The notes under the pieces: generated by a model | What the model saw: only the letters and a program-made list of their open reading frames with translations | Databases searched by the model: none | What the model was told of the DNA's origin: nothing | Shown: positions 26,239 to 34,442 of the stretch, one piece after another | Layout: every line of letters starts with the position of its first letter | Position numbering within the stretch: position 1 is the first letter of the stretch | From: Pseudomonadota bacterium | GTDB taxonomy: Bacteria; Pseudomonadota; Alphaproteobacteria; Rhizobiales; Aestuariivirgaceae | Assembly (NCBI GenBank): GCA_963205315.1 | Contig: CAUJIO010000073.1 | Location: forward strand, 1-48,358 | DNA: 48,358 bases | Reading direction: 5' to 3' | Position numbers and translations under genes: made by a program

Positions 26239-27185
26239 TGGCATTTCTGTTTATTCTTCCGACCTGGCCCATCGATGTCTGGACTGCGGCGATGCGCAAA
26301 GTGGCGCCTGATCTTGATGTGCGCGTCTGGCCGGACCAGATGGGAAATGTCGCCGACATCGAATATTGTGCGGCCTGGTTGCCTCCGCCCGGCGTGGTGA
26401 AGAGCCTGCCCAATCTCAAGGTCATCATGTCGCTTGGCGCCGGTGTCGACGCGATTCTGAAGGACCCGACCCTTCCGGAAGGTATTCCGATCGTCCGCGT
26501 CAACGATCCGGATCTCACCGGGCGCATGACCGAGTACATCGTGCTGCACGTACTGATGCATCACCGCCAGCAGCGACGATTGGATTTGAACCAGTCGAAG
26601 AAAATCTGGGACTCCTTCCCCACTCACGCCGCCAAGGACTTGAGTGTTGGCATCATGGGCATGGGCGTCATGGGAACGGACTCGGCCGAGAAGCTGCGCG
26701 ACCTGGGCTTTCGCGTTGCTGGCTGGAGCCGCAGCCGCAAGGTGATCGCGGGAGTCGAGAGTTTTGCCGGTGCGGTCGAGTTCGACGCCTTTCTTGCCCG
26801 GACTGACGTGTTGGTGTCGCTGCTACCTGCGACACCCGACACCGACGGCATCATCAACCGCGCGACCATTCGCAAGCTGTCGCGCAAGGGTCCCTTTGGC
26901 GCGCCCATCGTCATCAATGCCGGGCGTGGCCGCCAGCAGGTGGCCGATGACATCCTTGCTGCCCTCGACGCCGGCGAACTTCATGCCGCCACCCTTGACG
27001 TCTTCACGCCCGAACCACTGCCGCCAGACAGCCCCCTGTGGACTCATCCGCGCGTCACGGTGACACCGCATTGCGCCGCCGATAGCGACCCCGAAACGAT
27101 CTGCGCTTATGTCGCCGGCAACATCGAGAAACATCGCCGCGGCGTGCCGCTGGCCAATCTGGTTGATCGGGCGAGAGGCTATTAG
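26238..27185 (+). CDS. ghrA: Glyoxylate/hydroxypyruvate reductase A-type 2-hydroxyacid dehydrogenase
   Basis: A 315-residue D-2-hydroxyacid dehydrogenase of the GhrA subgroup. The nucleotide-binding turn is GIMGMGVMGTDSAEKL at about 139-154. Catalytic residues are Arg in NAGRGRQ, Glu in FTPEPLP and His in TPHCAAD. The enzyme should reduce glyoxylate and hydroxypyruvate with NADPH. Its ATG shares the last base of the yejF stop (TAATG), so it is translated with the peptide importer, an unusual but apparently genuine operon end. It overlaps the convergent peptidase gene by 4 nt. Confidence 0.88.
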   Translation: MAFLFILPTWPIDVWTAAMRKVAPDLDVRVWPDQMGNVADIEYCAAWLPPPGVVKSLPNLKVIMSLGAGVDAILKDPTLPEGIPIVRVNDPDLTGRMTEYIVLHVLMHHRQQRRLDLNQSKKIWDSFPTHAAKDLSVGIMGMGVMGTDSAEKLRDLGFRVAGWSRSRKVIAGVESFAGAVEFDAFLARTDVLVSLLPATPDTDGIINRATIRKLSRKGPFGAPIVINAGRGRQQVADDILAALDAGELHAATLDVFTPEPLPPDSPLWTHPRVTVTPHCAADSDPETICAYVAGNIEKHRRGVPLANLVDRARGY

Positions 27186-28027
27186 AACCGCTTTATGCTG
27201 GTGATCTGTCCGTAGCGCTGGGCAATGCGATCCACCGCGGCCATCAGAGGTTCGGCGACGACCATCATATGATGGCCATTGGCATGCAGCAATGTCGCGC
27301 TGTCACACATGATGCCGACATGCCCATCCCAGAAGACCAGGTCGCCGCGTTTGAGGCTGTCGAGATCATTGGCGAGAACGGGCTGTCCAAGCGAGGTTTC
27401 CTGCATGTCGCTGTCGCGCAGGCATGGCGAGCCGCAAGCCTCCAGCGCCAGTTGAACGAGGCCGGAACAGTCCAGCCCATGGACGGACTTGCCTCCCCAG
27501 TAATAGGGTGCGTGCCGGAACATTTCGGCCACGGCAACAAAGTCGGCCTCCGGGCTCTCCACTGGCTTCAGATGCGCGGTGAAAATAAACCAGCCATTTG
27601 AAAGCCGGGCAAATTTTTCGTCATGCTCTGTCACCGCCACGCGGGCATTCAATGTCAGAATGATCGCGGGCTGGGATTTGAGATTGGGCCCGGAATAGAG
27701 AAAAGTCGACGGCACCGCAACGCGGTGCGTCGGCACCAGGATCTCCGCACTGAGCGCGTTGGCGTTGACATAACCGACATAGCCATCCCGCTCGAGCTGA
27801 ACCCAGGCCCAACCCTCCTCCTCGGCGTAGACTTTCACTGTTTCGCCCATCAATCCTTGTGTGAGCTGCATTGCATCGAACCGCGGCGCCTTGTGAACGG
27901 CAACAACAGGCTCAATGATCTGCATGCGGTGCGGCGAGACAAGCGCCCGCCCCTCGATCTGGCCCGCAAGGGCGATGTCGGCAAGGTCTGGTCGAATGGC
28001 GTGAAGGCGCGGATCAAGTGTGGTCAT
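27182..28027 (-). CDS. NlpC/P60 (C40) family peptidase with SH3 domains
   Basis: A 281-residue cell-wall-type cysteine peptidase. Two bacterial SH3-like domains (about 30-140; GWAWVQLERDGYVGYV is one) precede an NlpC/P60 domain. The nucleophile is in HGLDCSGLVQLAL and the catalytic His in WDGHVGIM, with HANGHHMM near the end. The family cleaves gamma-D-glutamyl-diamino acid bonds in peptidoglycan fragments. There is no signal peptide, so a cytoplasmic muropeptide recycling role is likely, fitting the upstream M17 aminopeptidase. It lies 11 nt after the MarR stop on the same strand. Confidence 0.88.
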   Translation of the reverse strand: MTTLDPRLHAIRPDLADIALAGQIEGRALVSPHRMQIIEPVVAVHKAPRFDAMQLTQGLMGETVKVYAEEEGWAWVQLERDGYVGYVNANALSAEILVPTHRVAVPSTFLYSGPNLKSQPAIILTLNARVAVTEHDEKFARLSNGWFIFTAHLKPVESPEADFVAVAEMFRHAPYYWGGKSVHGLDCSGLVQLALEACGSPCLRDSDMQETSLGQPVLANDLDSLKRGDLVFWDGHVGIMCDSATLLHANGHHMMVVAEPLMAAVDRIAQRYGQITSIKRF

Positions 28028-28038
28028 GGCAAGCGCTG

Positions 28039-28383
28039 TTAGATGTTTCGCGAGAAATTTCCAATCGTGTCGGCGAGCCGTTCGAGATAGAGGGCTCCCT
28101 TCACGGTCCGCTGGATCAGCACATTGCGCCTGTCCTTCTCGTCGCGGCGACGGCTTACCAGCTCCAGCTTGCCCATGCTGTCCAGTGCCCGGGTAATCAC
28201 CGGCTTCGACACGCCAAGTTTTTTCGCCAGGTCGCGCACCGTATGCGGCGGCGCCTCGAGATAGATTGTGAGCAGGATGCTGATCTGCCGGACCGACAGA
28301 TCAGGCTCATCGTCCTTCACCATGGAAAGAGCGACATCGTGCCAAAGCCTCAAGGCCTGGGACGTGGTCAACGCAACGGACAT
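28039..28383 (-). CDS. MarR family transcriptional regulator
   Basis: A 114-residue winged-helix protein. The recognition region is TVRDLAKKLGVSKPVITRALDSMGKLELVSRRRD, followed by the DRRNVLIQ wing typical of MarR. It is short for the family (about 140) because the terminal dimerisation helices are brief. I used ATG 28383; GTG 28407 would add eight residues. It lies between the M17 aminopeptidase and NlpC/P60 genes on one strand and may control that run. The ligand is unknown. Confidence 0.85.
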   Translation of the reverse strand: MSVALTTSQALRLWHDVALSMVKDDEPDLSVRQISILLTIYLEAPPHTVRDLAKKLGVSKPVITRALDSMGKLELVSRRRDEKDRRNVLIQRTVKGALYLERLADTIGNFSRNI

Positions 28384-28457
28384 ACGGTCTTCCCCGGCAG
28401 TCGGCACAGTCGTTTCGGACCCGTATCATTCTGGCCTGAATCCAGGGGCCGTGCAAG

Positions 28458-29831
28458 CTACTTCGCATACCGGCTGGAGATCATCGCGAACAGCGCCCGA
28501 ATCGCCTGTGCCTCGCCTCCCTTGGGCCGGCCCGGCCTCGCTGCGGGCGTCCAGGCAAAGACATCGAAATGCAAATAGGCTTTCGCATGTTCAACAAAAC
28601 GCTTGAGGAACAGAGCTGCCGTGATCGAACCGGCAAACCAGGAATCGCCGCTGTTGTTCATATCGGCAATCGAAGATTCAAACAGGCGCGTGTAGGGTTG
28701 CCAGAACGGCAGGCGCCAGACAGGGTCATGCTCCCGCCGCCCTGAGGCCTCGAGCTCTGCACTTAGTGAGTCATCATCGGTGTAGAAGGGCGGCAGATCC
28801 GGGCCCAATGCCACGCGCGCCGCCCCCGTCAGCGTCGCCATATCGATGATCAAGTCAGGCTTGTCTTCATCGGCCAACGCCAGCGCATCGCCAAGTACCA
28901 GCCGTCCTTCCGCATCTGTATTGCCGATCTCGATGGTGAGGCCCTTGCGGCTTTGCAGCACATCGCCCGGCCGGAAGGCATTGCCTGATATTGAATTTTC
29001 GACGGCGGGAATGAGCACGCGCAAGCGGACTGGCAGCTTCGCGTCCATGATCATCTGCGCCAGTCCCAGAACGTTGGCAGCACCCCCCATGTCCTTTTTC
29101 ATCAGCAGCATTCCGGAAGCAGGCTTGATGTCGAGTCCACCCGTGTCGAAGCAGACGCCCTTGCCGACCAACGTCAACTTTGGCCCCTTGGCTGGGCCCC
29201 AGCTAAAATCGATCAAGCGCGGCGCCCGGGGGCTCGCCTTGCCGACGGCGTGGATCATCGGGAATTCGCGCTCCAGCTGCTTGCCGGATATCACCTTGAT
29301 CAACGCCTTGTGCGCCTTGGCGACTGCTCGCGCCGTTGCCTCAAGCTCATCCGGTCCCATATCTGAGGCTGGAGTGTTGACCAAGTCGCGCACCAGATAG
29401 GACGCCCGGGCAGAGCGCAACACACCATCCCGATCTACGCCTTTCGGGCACGCCAGCTGCACCAGTTTCCCGGCAGCCTTCCGATAGCTATCAAACCCGT
29501 AGGCTTCCAGGCACCAGCCAAGTGCGAACAGGTCCAGGCTGGCGGGTTTGCCATGCAGCACATAAGCTCCCTCGGGCAGTTGCCGACTGATCTGCCCGGA
29601 CACGAACGGTTCTGTATCGGATAGGCCTGCGAGGACTTGACCGACTGCACCATTGCTGTCGGGAACCATCAAAGCTCGGCCGGCCTCGGCCTTGAAACCA
29701 TTGGCCTTGGCCCAGGCTCTGGTGGCGGCAGGCAGCGCCGTCTCCGCCTTTTTCCAATCCGCAGCGCGCAGCAGCAATATGGGCGTGCCTCGCGCGGTGG
29801 CGGGCAATAGGATTTTGGCGGGATCAATCAT
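28458..29831 (-). CDS. Leucyl aminopeptidase family protein (M17)
   Basis: A 457-residue zinc/manganese aminopeptidase. The catalytic domain has VGKGVCFDTGGLDIKP (metal-binding Lys and Asp), MKKDMGGAAN and NTDAEGRLVLGDAL, the M17 signature with metal ligands Asp and Glu and the catalytic Arg. The N-terminal macro-like domain is present but diverged from PepA. I chose ATG 29831 (MIDPAKILL) over an upstream in-frame start at 29891. It removes N-terminal residues from peptides in the cytoplasm. It is first in a run with MarR and an NlpC/P60 peptidase. Confidence 0.9.
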   Translation of the reverse strand: MIDPAKILLPATARGTPILLLRAADWKKAETALPAATRAWAKANGFKAEAGRALMVPDSNGAVGQVLAGLSDTEPFVSGQISRQLPEGAYVLHGKPASLDLFALGWCLEAYGFDSYRKAAGKLVQLACPKGVDRDGVLRSARASYLVRDLVNTPASDMGPDELEATARAVAKAHKALIKVISGKQLEREFPMIHAVGKASPRAPRLIDFSWGPAKGPKLTLVGKGVCFDTGGLDIKPASGMLLMKKDMGGAANVLGLAQMIMDAKLPVRLRVLIPAVENSISGNAFRPGDVLQSRKGLTIEIGNTDAEGRLVLGDALALADEDKPDLIIDMATLTGAARVALGPDLPPFYTDDDSLSAELEASGRREHDPVWRLPFWQPYTRLFESSIADMNNSGDSWFAGSITAALFLKRFVEHAKAYLHFDVFAWTPAARPGRPKGGEAQAIRALFAMISSRYAK

Positions 29832-29958
29832 GGTGTCGCTCCAAAGTTTTCCAAGTCTTAGTATCCAAATCTTAACGCCAGCCTCCCTCATGGTTAATCA
29901 ATTGTTGACCACTCGGCTTCAATGATCTGGGAGATAATTCGTTTCCGGAGATCGTGAC

Positions 29959-30735
29959 ATGACAGGCGGCAGATACATGGCGATGGTCCTGGCGATTGCT
30001 TCGGCGACTGCGCTCGCCGGATGTCAGCAGAAGACTGCTACTCTCGACGCCACGGGCAATCTCAACACCGCCTCGACGGCCCCGGCATCTTTTGAAGCAA
30101 CGGCCGAACTTGGCAAGAAGTGGCAGGCGGATCCCACCAATGTCGCTCATGGCCTTGCCTACGCAGGTGCGCTTGAATCCACGGGGCAATACGACAAACA
30201 GTTCGAAGTCTATGCCAGGCTCTACGCAGCCCATCCGGAAGATGGAAAACTGGCTGCCATCTATGGCAAGAAGCTTATCAACGGTGGACGCAGCAATGAG
30301 GCGATCCCAATTCTCGAAGCAGCGGTGGCAGCACCCGGCGCCGATTGGCGCGTGCGCTCTGCCCTTGGCTCTGCCTATGACCAGCAAGGTCTCTATGACA
30401 AGGCCCGAGCCAATTACTCGCAAGTTCTCGCTGCCGACCCTGGCAACCTGACAGTCATCAATAACATGGGCATGTCCTTTGCGCTCGAGGGCAACCTCAA
30501 GCAGGCCGAAGCCACCTTCCGTCAGGCTGATGCGTTGCCGCGCTCGCGCAGCGAGCCGCGCATCCGTCAGAATCTCGCGCTCGTCGTAGGCTTGCAGGGA
30601 CGCTTCGACGAAGCCAGCAAGCTGGCCAGCGAGGACCTGCCGCCTGATCAGGTCGAAGCCAATATGGCCTATCTGCAGAAGATGCTGTCTCAGCCCAACA
30701 CCTGGCAACAGCTCTCGGACGACAAGCAGGGCTGA
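29959..30735 (+). CDS. tadD: Tad pilus assembly lipoprotein TadD (TPR protein)
   Basis: A 258-residue protein with a lipoprotein signal (lipobox LAGC, Cys at about residue 21) and at least four tetratricopeptide motifs, such as ALGSAYDQQGLYDKARANY and GMSFALEGNLKQAEATF. TadD lipoproteins help assemble the Tad secretin or platform. CCGGAG lies about 9 nt before ATG. It is on the strand opposite the main tad cluster and tail-to-tail with tadC, separated by two terminator-like hairpins. Confidence 0.85.
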   Translation: MTGGRYMAMVLAIASATALAGCQQKTATLDATGNLNTASTAPASFEATAELGKKWQADPTNVAHGLAYAGALESTGQYDKQFEVYARLYAAHPEDGKLAAIYGKKLINGGRSNEAIPILEAAVAAPGADWRVRSALGSAYDQQGLYDKARANYSQVLAADPGNLTVINNMGMSFALEGNLKQAEATFRQADALPRSRSEPRIRQNLALVVGLQGRFDEASKLASEDLPPDQVEANMAYLQKMLSQPNTWQQLSDDKQG

Positions 30736-30763
30736 GGGCCCCGTATTCCGTTGAAAGACTTTA

Positions 30764-30800
30764 CGGCCCGCCTGAAATCAGGCGGGCCTTTCTCGTTCCT
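30764..30800 (+). terminator. Intrinsic terminator after tadD
   Basis: GGCCCGCCTGA and TCAGGCGGGCC form an 11-bp stem with an AA loop, followed by TTTCTCGTT. It sits about 30 nt after the tadD stop. Confidence 0.85.
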
Positions 30801-30810
30801 CTAAAGGCCA

Positions 30811-30846
30811 AAGAAAAGGCGCGAGCCGATAAGCAGCCCGCGCCAA
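30811..30846 (-). terminator. Intrinsic terminator of the tad/cpa operon
   Basis: Read on the reverse strand, GGCGCGGGC and GCTCGCGCC form a stem (one imperfect position) followed by TTTTCTTT. It is about 27 nt beyond the tadC stop and is the likely end of the long minus-strand tad transcript. Confidence 0.75.
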
Positions 30847-30872
30847 AACGCAAATCACCTGTGATGGAAACC

Positions 30873-31844
30873 CTACTCCAGCTTCATCACCATGATGATC
30901 GAGGGCCCGAGGATGATGACGAAGATCACGGGCAGGAAGAACAGGATCATCGGCACTGTCAACTTGGGCGGCAGCGCGGCAGCCTTCTTCTCGGCATCAG
31001 CCATGCGGCTGTCGCGATTTTCCTGCGCAAGAACACGCAATGCCGTGCCCAACGGCGTGCCGTAGCGTTCAGACTGGATCAAGCTCGTCACGACGGATCG
31101 CACAGTCGGAAGTCCCGTGCGCTTGCCGAGATTCTCATAGGCCTTCCGGCGGTCCTGAAGATATGACAGTTCGGCAACCGTCAGCGACAGCTCCTCTGCC
31201 AGCGGCACGGAGGCGCTGCCGATTTCGCGCGCCACACGCTGCATTGCAGGCTCGATTGCCATGCCGGATTCGACGCAGATCAGCAACAAGTCGAGCGCGT
31301 CGGACCACGCCTTCCTGATTGAGTCCTGACGGCGCTTGGCCATATTCTTCACGAAGATCGACGGGAGATAATAACCGAAGATAGCGCCCACGCCTGTCGC
31401 CGCGAGCCGCATCGGCGGGGCAACCTTGTCGGCATAGAGCGTCGATGAATAGACAAACACCAGAACGGCCAACACCAGCGGCACGGCGAACCGCGCAGCC
31501 AGGAATGACACGAGATGCCGCTCGCTGCGAAGTCCTGCCTGACGCAAAAGATCGCGCGCACCTTCCGCTTCGAAGACGCGCCTGAGATTGAGCGCTTCCA
31601 CGAGTTGCTGCGCCAGTCCCGTCTGCTTCTTGTCGCGGAGCCTGCTTTCGTTTCCGACCAGCTGCACGCGCTGCTGTGCGCGCAGCTTGTCGCGCTCCTG
31701 ACCAACGGATTTCATGCGCGTTTTAAGCTGGTCCGATTCCATCATCGGGGCGGCGACGGTCAACACCGTTGCAAATGCCGCCATTCCAATGAGGATGGTG
31801 ATCATCGTTTCGATCTGCAGCAAGCTGGCGAGAAAATTGAGCAT
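30873..31844 (-). CDS. tadC: Tad inner-membrane platform protein TadC (T2SS F family)
   Basis: A 323-residue membrane protein with the T2SSF domain at about 165-300, including the SDALDLLLICVESGMAIEPAMQRVA helix pair and SLIQSERYGTPLGTALRVLA. It has one or two N-terminal and two C-terminal transmembrane helices. With TadB it forms the inner-membrane platform driven by the CpaF ATPase. It is the last gene of the minus-strand operon, 15 nt after tadB. Confidence 0.92.
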   Translation of the reverse strand: MLNFLASLLQIETMITILIGMAAFATVLTVAAPMMESDQLKTRMKSVGQERDKLRAQQRVQLVGNESRLRDKKQTGLAQQLVEALNLRRVFEAEGARDLLRQAGLRSERHLVSFLAARFAVPLVLAVLVFVYSSTLYADKVAPPMRLAATGVGAIFGYYLPSIFVKNMAKRRQDSIRKAWSDALDLLLICVESGMAIEPAMQRVAREIGSASVPLAEELSLTVAELSYLQDRRKAYENLGKRTGLPTVRSVVTSLIQSERYGTPLGTALRVLAQENRDSRMADAEKKAAALPPKLTVPMILFFLPVIFVIILGPSIIMVMKLE

Positions 31845-31859
31845 ATGAGACGACCCGCC

Positions 31860-32879
31860 TTAGATTTCGAAATTGATCATTTTGCGCATGACCAGAACAC
31901 CGGTCAGCATCCACAGTCCGCAACCCGCAAGCATGATGTTACCGGTACTCGTATTGAACAGTGGGTTGAGATATTCCGGATTGAGAACCGTCAAGGCACC
32001 CATAATGACGAAGGGCAAGGCGCCGATGATGGCGGCAGAAGACTTGGCTTCCTGGCTGACGGCTCTGATCTTGTTCTTCATCTTCTTGCGGTCGCGCAAG
32101 ACCTTCGAAAGGTTGTTCAGCGCTTCCGACAGGTTGCCGCCCGTCTTGGCCTGGATTGCCATGACGATGCCAAGGAAGTTCACCTCCGACAGTGGCATGC
32201 GCTCAAACATGCGCTCGATACCCTGATCGATCGTGATACCGACGCGCTGGCCCTCCACCACCTCCATGAACTCAGGCCCAACCGGCGGACCTGACTCGGC
32301 CGCGATCACTTTCATGGCGTCGGACACCGGCAAGCCGGCCTTCAGACCGCGCACCATGACGTCGATTGCATCAGCGAAATCGTTGATGAACACGTTCTGC
32401 CGGCGCTTGCGCAGGAAGTTGAGGAACCAGCGGGGGAAGCCGAGCAAGCCGACGATTCCGCCGAGCACCGAGACATACCATGGAATGCCAAACACCAGCG
32501 GCGGCACGGCAAATATCAAGCCGGAGATGAGCGAGAACGCCCAGAATGCGTTGACCGAGATCTCGAGACCCGATTGCATGATCAGCATACGGAGCGTCAA
32601 CCGCTTCTTGCGCTGCTTCTCGCGCTCCTCGATCTGCTTCAGTGTCTCCTGAATCTGTTTGCGGCGCCCATCCTTCTGTCCATCGACCATGCGGCTGAAA
32701 GCAGACGACTTCTGGACGGAAGGCGCTCCACCCTTCTTGCTCTCGGCAATCGCCTTCATGCGCGCCTGAACGTTGCCACCCGTCAGCAACGGGAAGAGCA
32801 AGGCCAGGGCAACACCTCCGACGGCCACGGCTACCATGGCAATGAATGCAAGCTGAGTGAGATTTTCGCCGAAAAACAT
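31860..32879 (-). CDS. tadB: Tad inner-membrane platform protein TadB (T2SS F family)
   Basis: A 339-residue membrane protein. An N-terminal helix is followed by a highly charged linker (QIEEREKQRKKRLTLRM), paired helices and a T2SSF domain with FADAIDVMVRGLKAGLPVSDAM and AIQAKTGGNLSEALNNLSKVLRDR. Two C-terminal helices end in MLTGVLVMRKM. It partners TadC. It lies 27 nt after cpaF on the same strand. Confidence 0.93.
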   Translation of the reverse strand: MFFGENLTQLAFIAMVAVAVGGVALALLFPLLTGGNVQARMKAIAESKKGGAPSVQKSSAFSRMVDGQKDGRRKQIQETLKQIEEREKQRKKRLTLRMLIMQSGLEISVNAFWAFSLISGLIFAVPPLVFGIPWYVSVLGGIVGLLGFPRWFLNFLRKRRQNVFINDFADAIDVMVRGLKAGLPVSDAMKVIAAESGPPVGPEFMEVVEGQRVGITIDQGIERMFERMPLSEVNFLGIVMAIQAKTGGNLSEALNNLSKVLRDRKKMKNKIRAVSQEAKSSAAIIGALPFVIMGALTVLNPEYLNPLFNTSTGNIMLAGCGLWMLTGVLVMRKMINFEI

Positions 32880-32906
32880 CGATTATCCTGCCTTGCTAGC
32901 CGCCCG

Positions 32907-34442
32907 TCAGTCCATTTCGTTGCGCGACTCGGCCTTTTCGAGGGCGTCCGCGAGACGGCGTTCTTCATTGTAGTATCGCGCCCGGTCCCAGAAATGAGGA
33001 CGTGCGATACCTGTCGAGCGGTGCCGGCCAATGATCTTGCCATTCGCGTCTTCGCCGACGATTTCATAAACGAAGAGATCCTGGGTGATGATCACATCGC
33101 CTTCCATACCGACCACTTCGGTAATGTGAGTGATGCGGCGCGAACCGTCGCGCAGGCGCGAGGCTTGGACGATGACGTCAATCGAGCCGCAGATCATCTC
33201 CTTGATGGTCTTCGATGGCAGTGAGAAGCCACCCATCGTGATCATCGATTCGAGACGCGAAATGCCTTCGCGCGGACTGTTGGCGTGCAACGTTCCCATC
33301 GATCCGTCGTGGCCCGTGTTCATCGCCTGCAGAAGGTCGAAGGCTTCAGGACCACGGACTTCGCCGACGATGATCCGTTCGGGGCGCATACGGAGGCAGT
33401 TCTTGACCAGGTCGCGCATGTTGATCTCACCTTCGCCCTCCAGGTTGGGCGGGCGGGTTTCAAGGCGCACGACATGCGGCTGCTGCAGCTGCAGTTCCGC
33501 AGCGTCTTCGCAGGTAATGACGCGCTCATCGTGGTCGATGTAACCCGTCAGGCAATTCAGAAGTGTTGTTTTGCCGGAACCTGTACCGCCGGAAATCAGG
33601 ACATTGCACCGCACCCGTCCGATGATTTCGAGAATTGTGGCGCCCTCCGGCGTAATCGAACCGAATTTCACCAGATCCGGAAGCTTGAGGCGATCCTTCT
33701 TGAACTTACGGATTGTCAGGGTCGGACCATCGATCGCCAGCGGCGGTACGATGACGTTGACACGGGAGCCGTCCATGAGGCGGGCATCGCAGATCGGACT
33801 TGCTTCATCGACACGGCGGCCGATCTGACTGACGATACGCTGGCAGATGTTCAGAAGCTGGGCATTGTCGCGAAAGCGCACGCCCGTCTTCTGCATCTTG
33901 CCGCCGACTTCAATGAAAGTTGTGTTGGCACCGTTCACCATGATGTCCGCGATATCATCTCGCGCCAGCAAAGGCTCGAGCGGACCATAGCCGAGAACGT
34001 CATTGCAGATGTCTTCAAGCAGGTCTTCCTGCTCGGCAATCGACATCACAACGTCTTTGAGCGTGATGATCTCGTTGACGATATCTCGGATTTCGTCGCG
34101 CGCGGCGTCCCGGTCGAGCTGACCGAGTTGTGTCAGATCGATTGCATCGATCAGCGCATTGAAGATTGTGCTTTTGATGTCGTAATAGTTTTCGGACTTG
34201 CGCTGCGCGGCGCCGGACTCGCTCTTCTTCGCTTGCTGCTGGGCGATGCTTGCGGCCTGGGCCGGGCTCGGCGCCGGAGCTGCAGCGCGTTGCGATTGCG
34301 CACCAAAGCCACCGCCGCCTGGCATTGGAAGATCGGGGATCGCGGCCGCTGGTGCCGAAAGCGCCGCAGGCGGCGCTGCAGGCTGTCCGGCTGGCGGCAG
34401 GCCCGGTGTCGTCCTGTTTTCGTCTGTGCGCTTCCCGAACAT
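32907..34442 (-). CDS. cpaF: Tad pilus motor ATPase CpaF/TadA
   Basis: A 511-residue type II/IV secretion ATPase. About 80 N-terminal residues are Pro/Ala/Gln-rich and probably disordered. The ATPase core has Walker A GGTGSGKTTL near residue 285, Asp box MVNGANTTFIEV, Walker B RIIVGEVRGPEAFDLLQAM and the His box TGHDGSMGTLHANSP. It powers Flp pilus extension, and in Caulobacter retraction as well. Its start ATG overlaps the end of cpaE by one base. Confidence 0.95.
   Translation of the reverse strand: MFGKRTDENRTTPGLPPAGQPAAPPAALSAPAAAIPDLPMPGGGGFGAQSQRAAAPAPSPAQAASIAQQQAKKSESGAAQRKSENYYDIKSTIFNALIDAIDLTQLGQLDRDAARDEIRDIVNEIITLKDVVMSIAEQEDLLEDICNDVLGYGPLEPLLARDDIADIMVNGANTTFIEVGGKMQKTGVRFRDNAQLLNICQRIVSQIGRRVDEASPICDARLMDGSRVNVIVPPLAIDGPTLTIRKFKKDRLKLPDLVKFGSITPEGATILEIIGRVRCNVLISGGTGSGKTTLLNCLTGYIDHDERVITCEDAAELQLQQPHVVRLETRPPNLEGEGEINMRDLVKNCLRMRPERIIVGEVRGPEAFDLLQAMNTGHDGSMGTLHANSPREGISRLESMITMGGFSLPSKTIKEMICGSIDVIVQASRLRDGSRRITHITEVVGMEGDVIITQDLFVYEIVGEDANGKIIGRHRSTGIARPHFWDRARYYNEERRLADALEKAESRNEMD

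Noticed and set aside
18710-27185. Genomic island or recently acquired importer
   Set aside because: Base composition and codon use match the surroundings, and no integrase, tRNA edge or direct repeat was seen.
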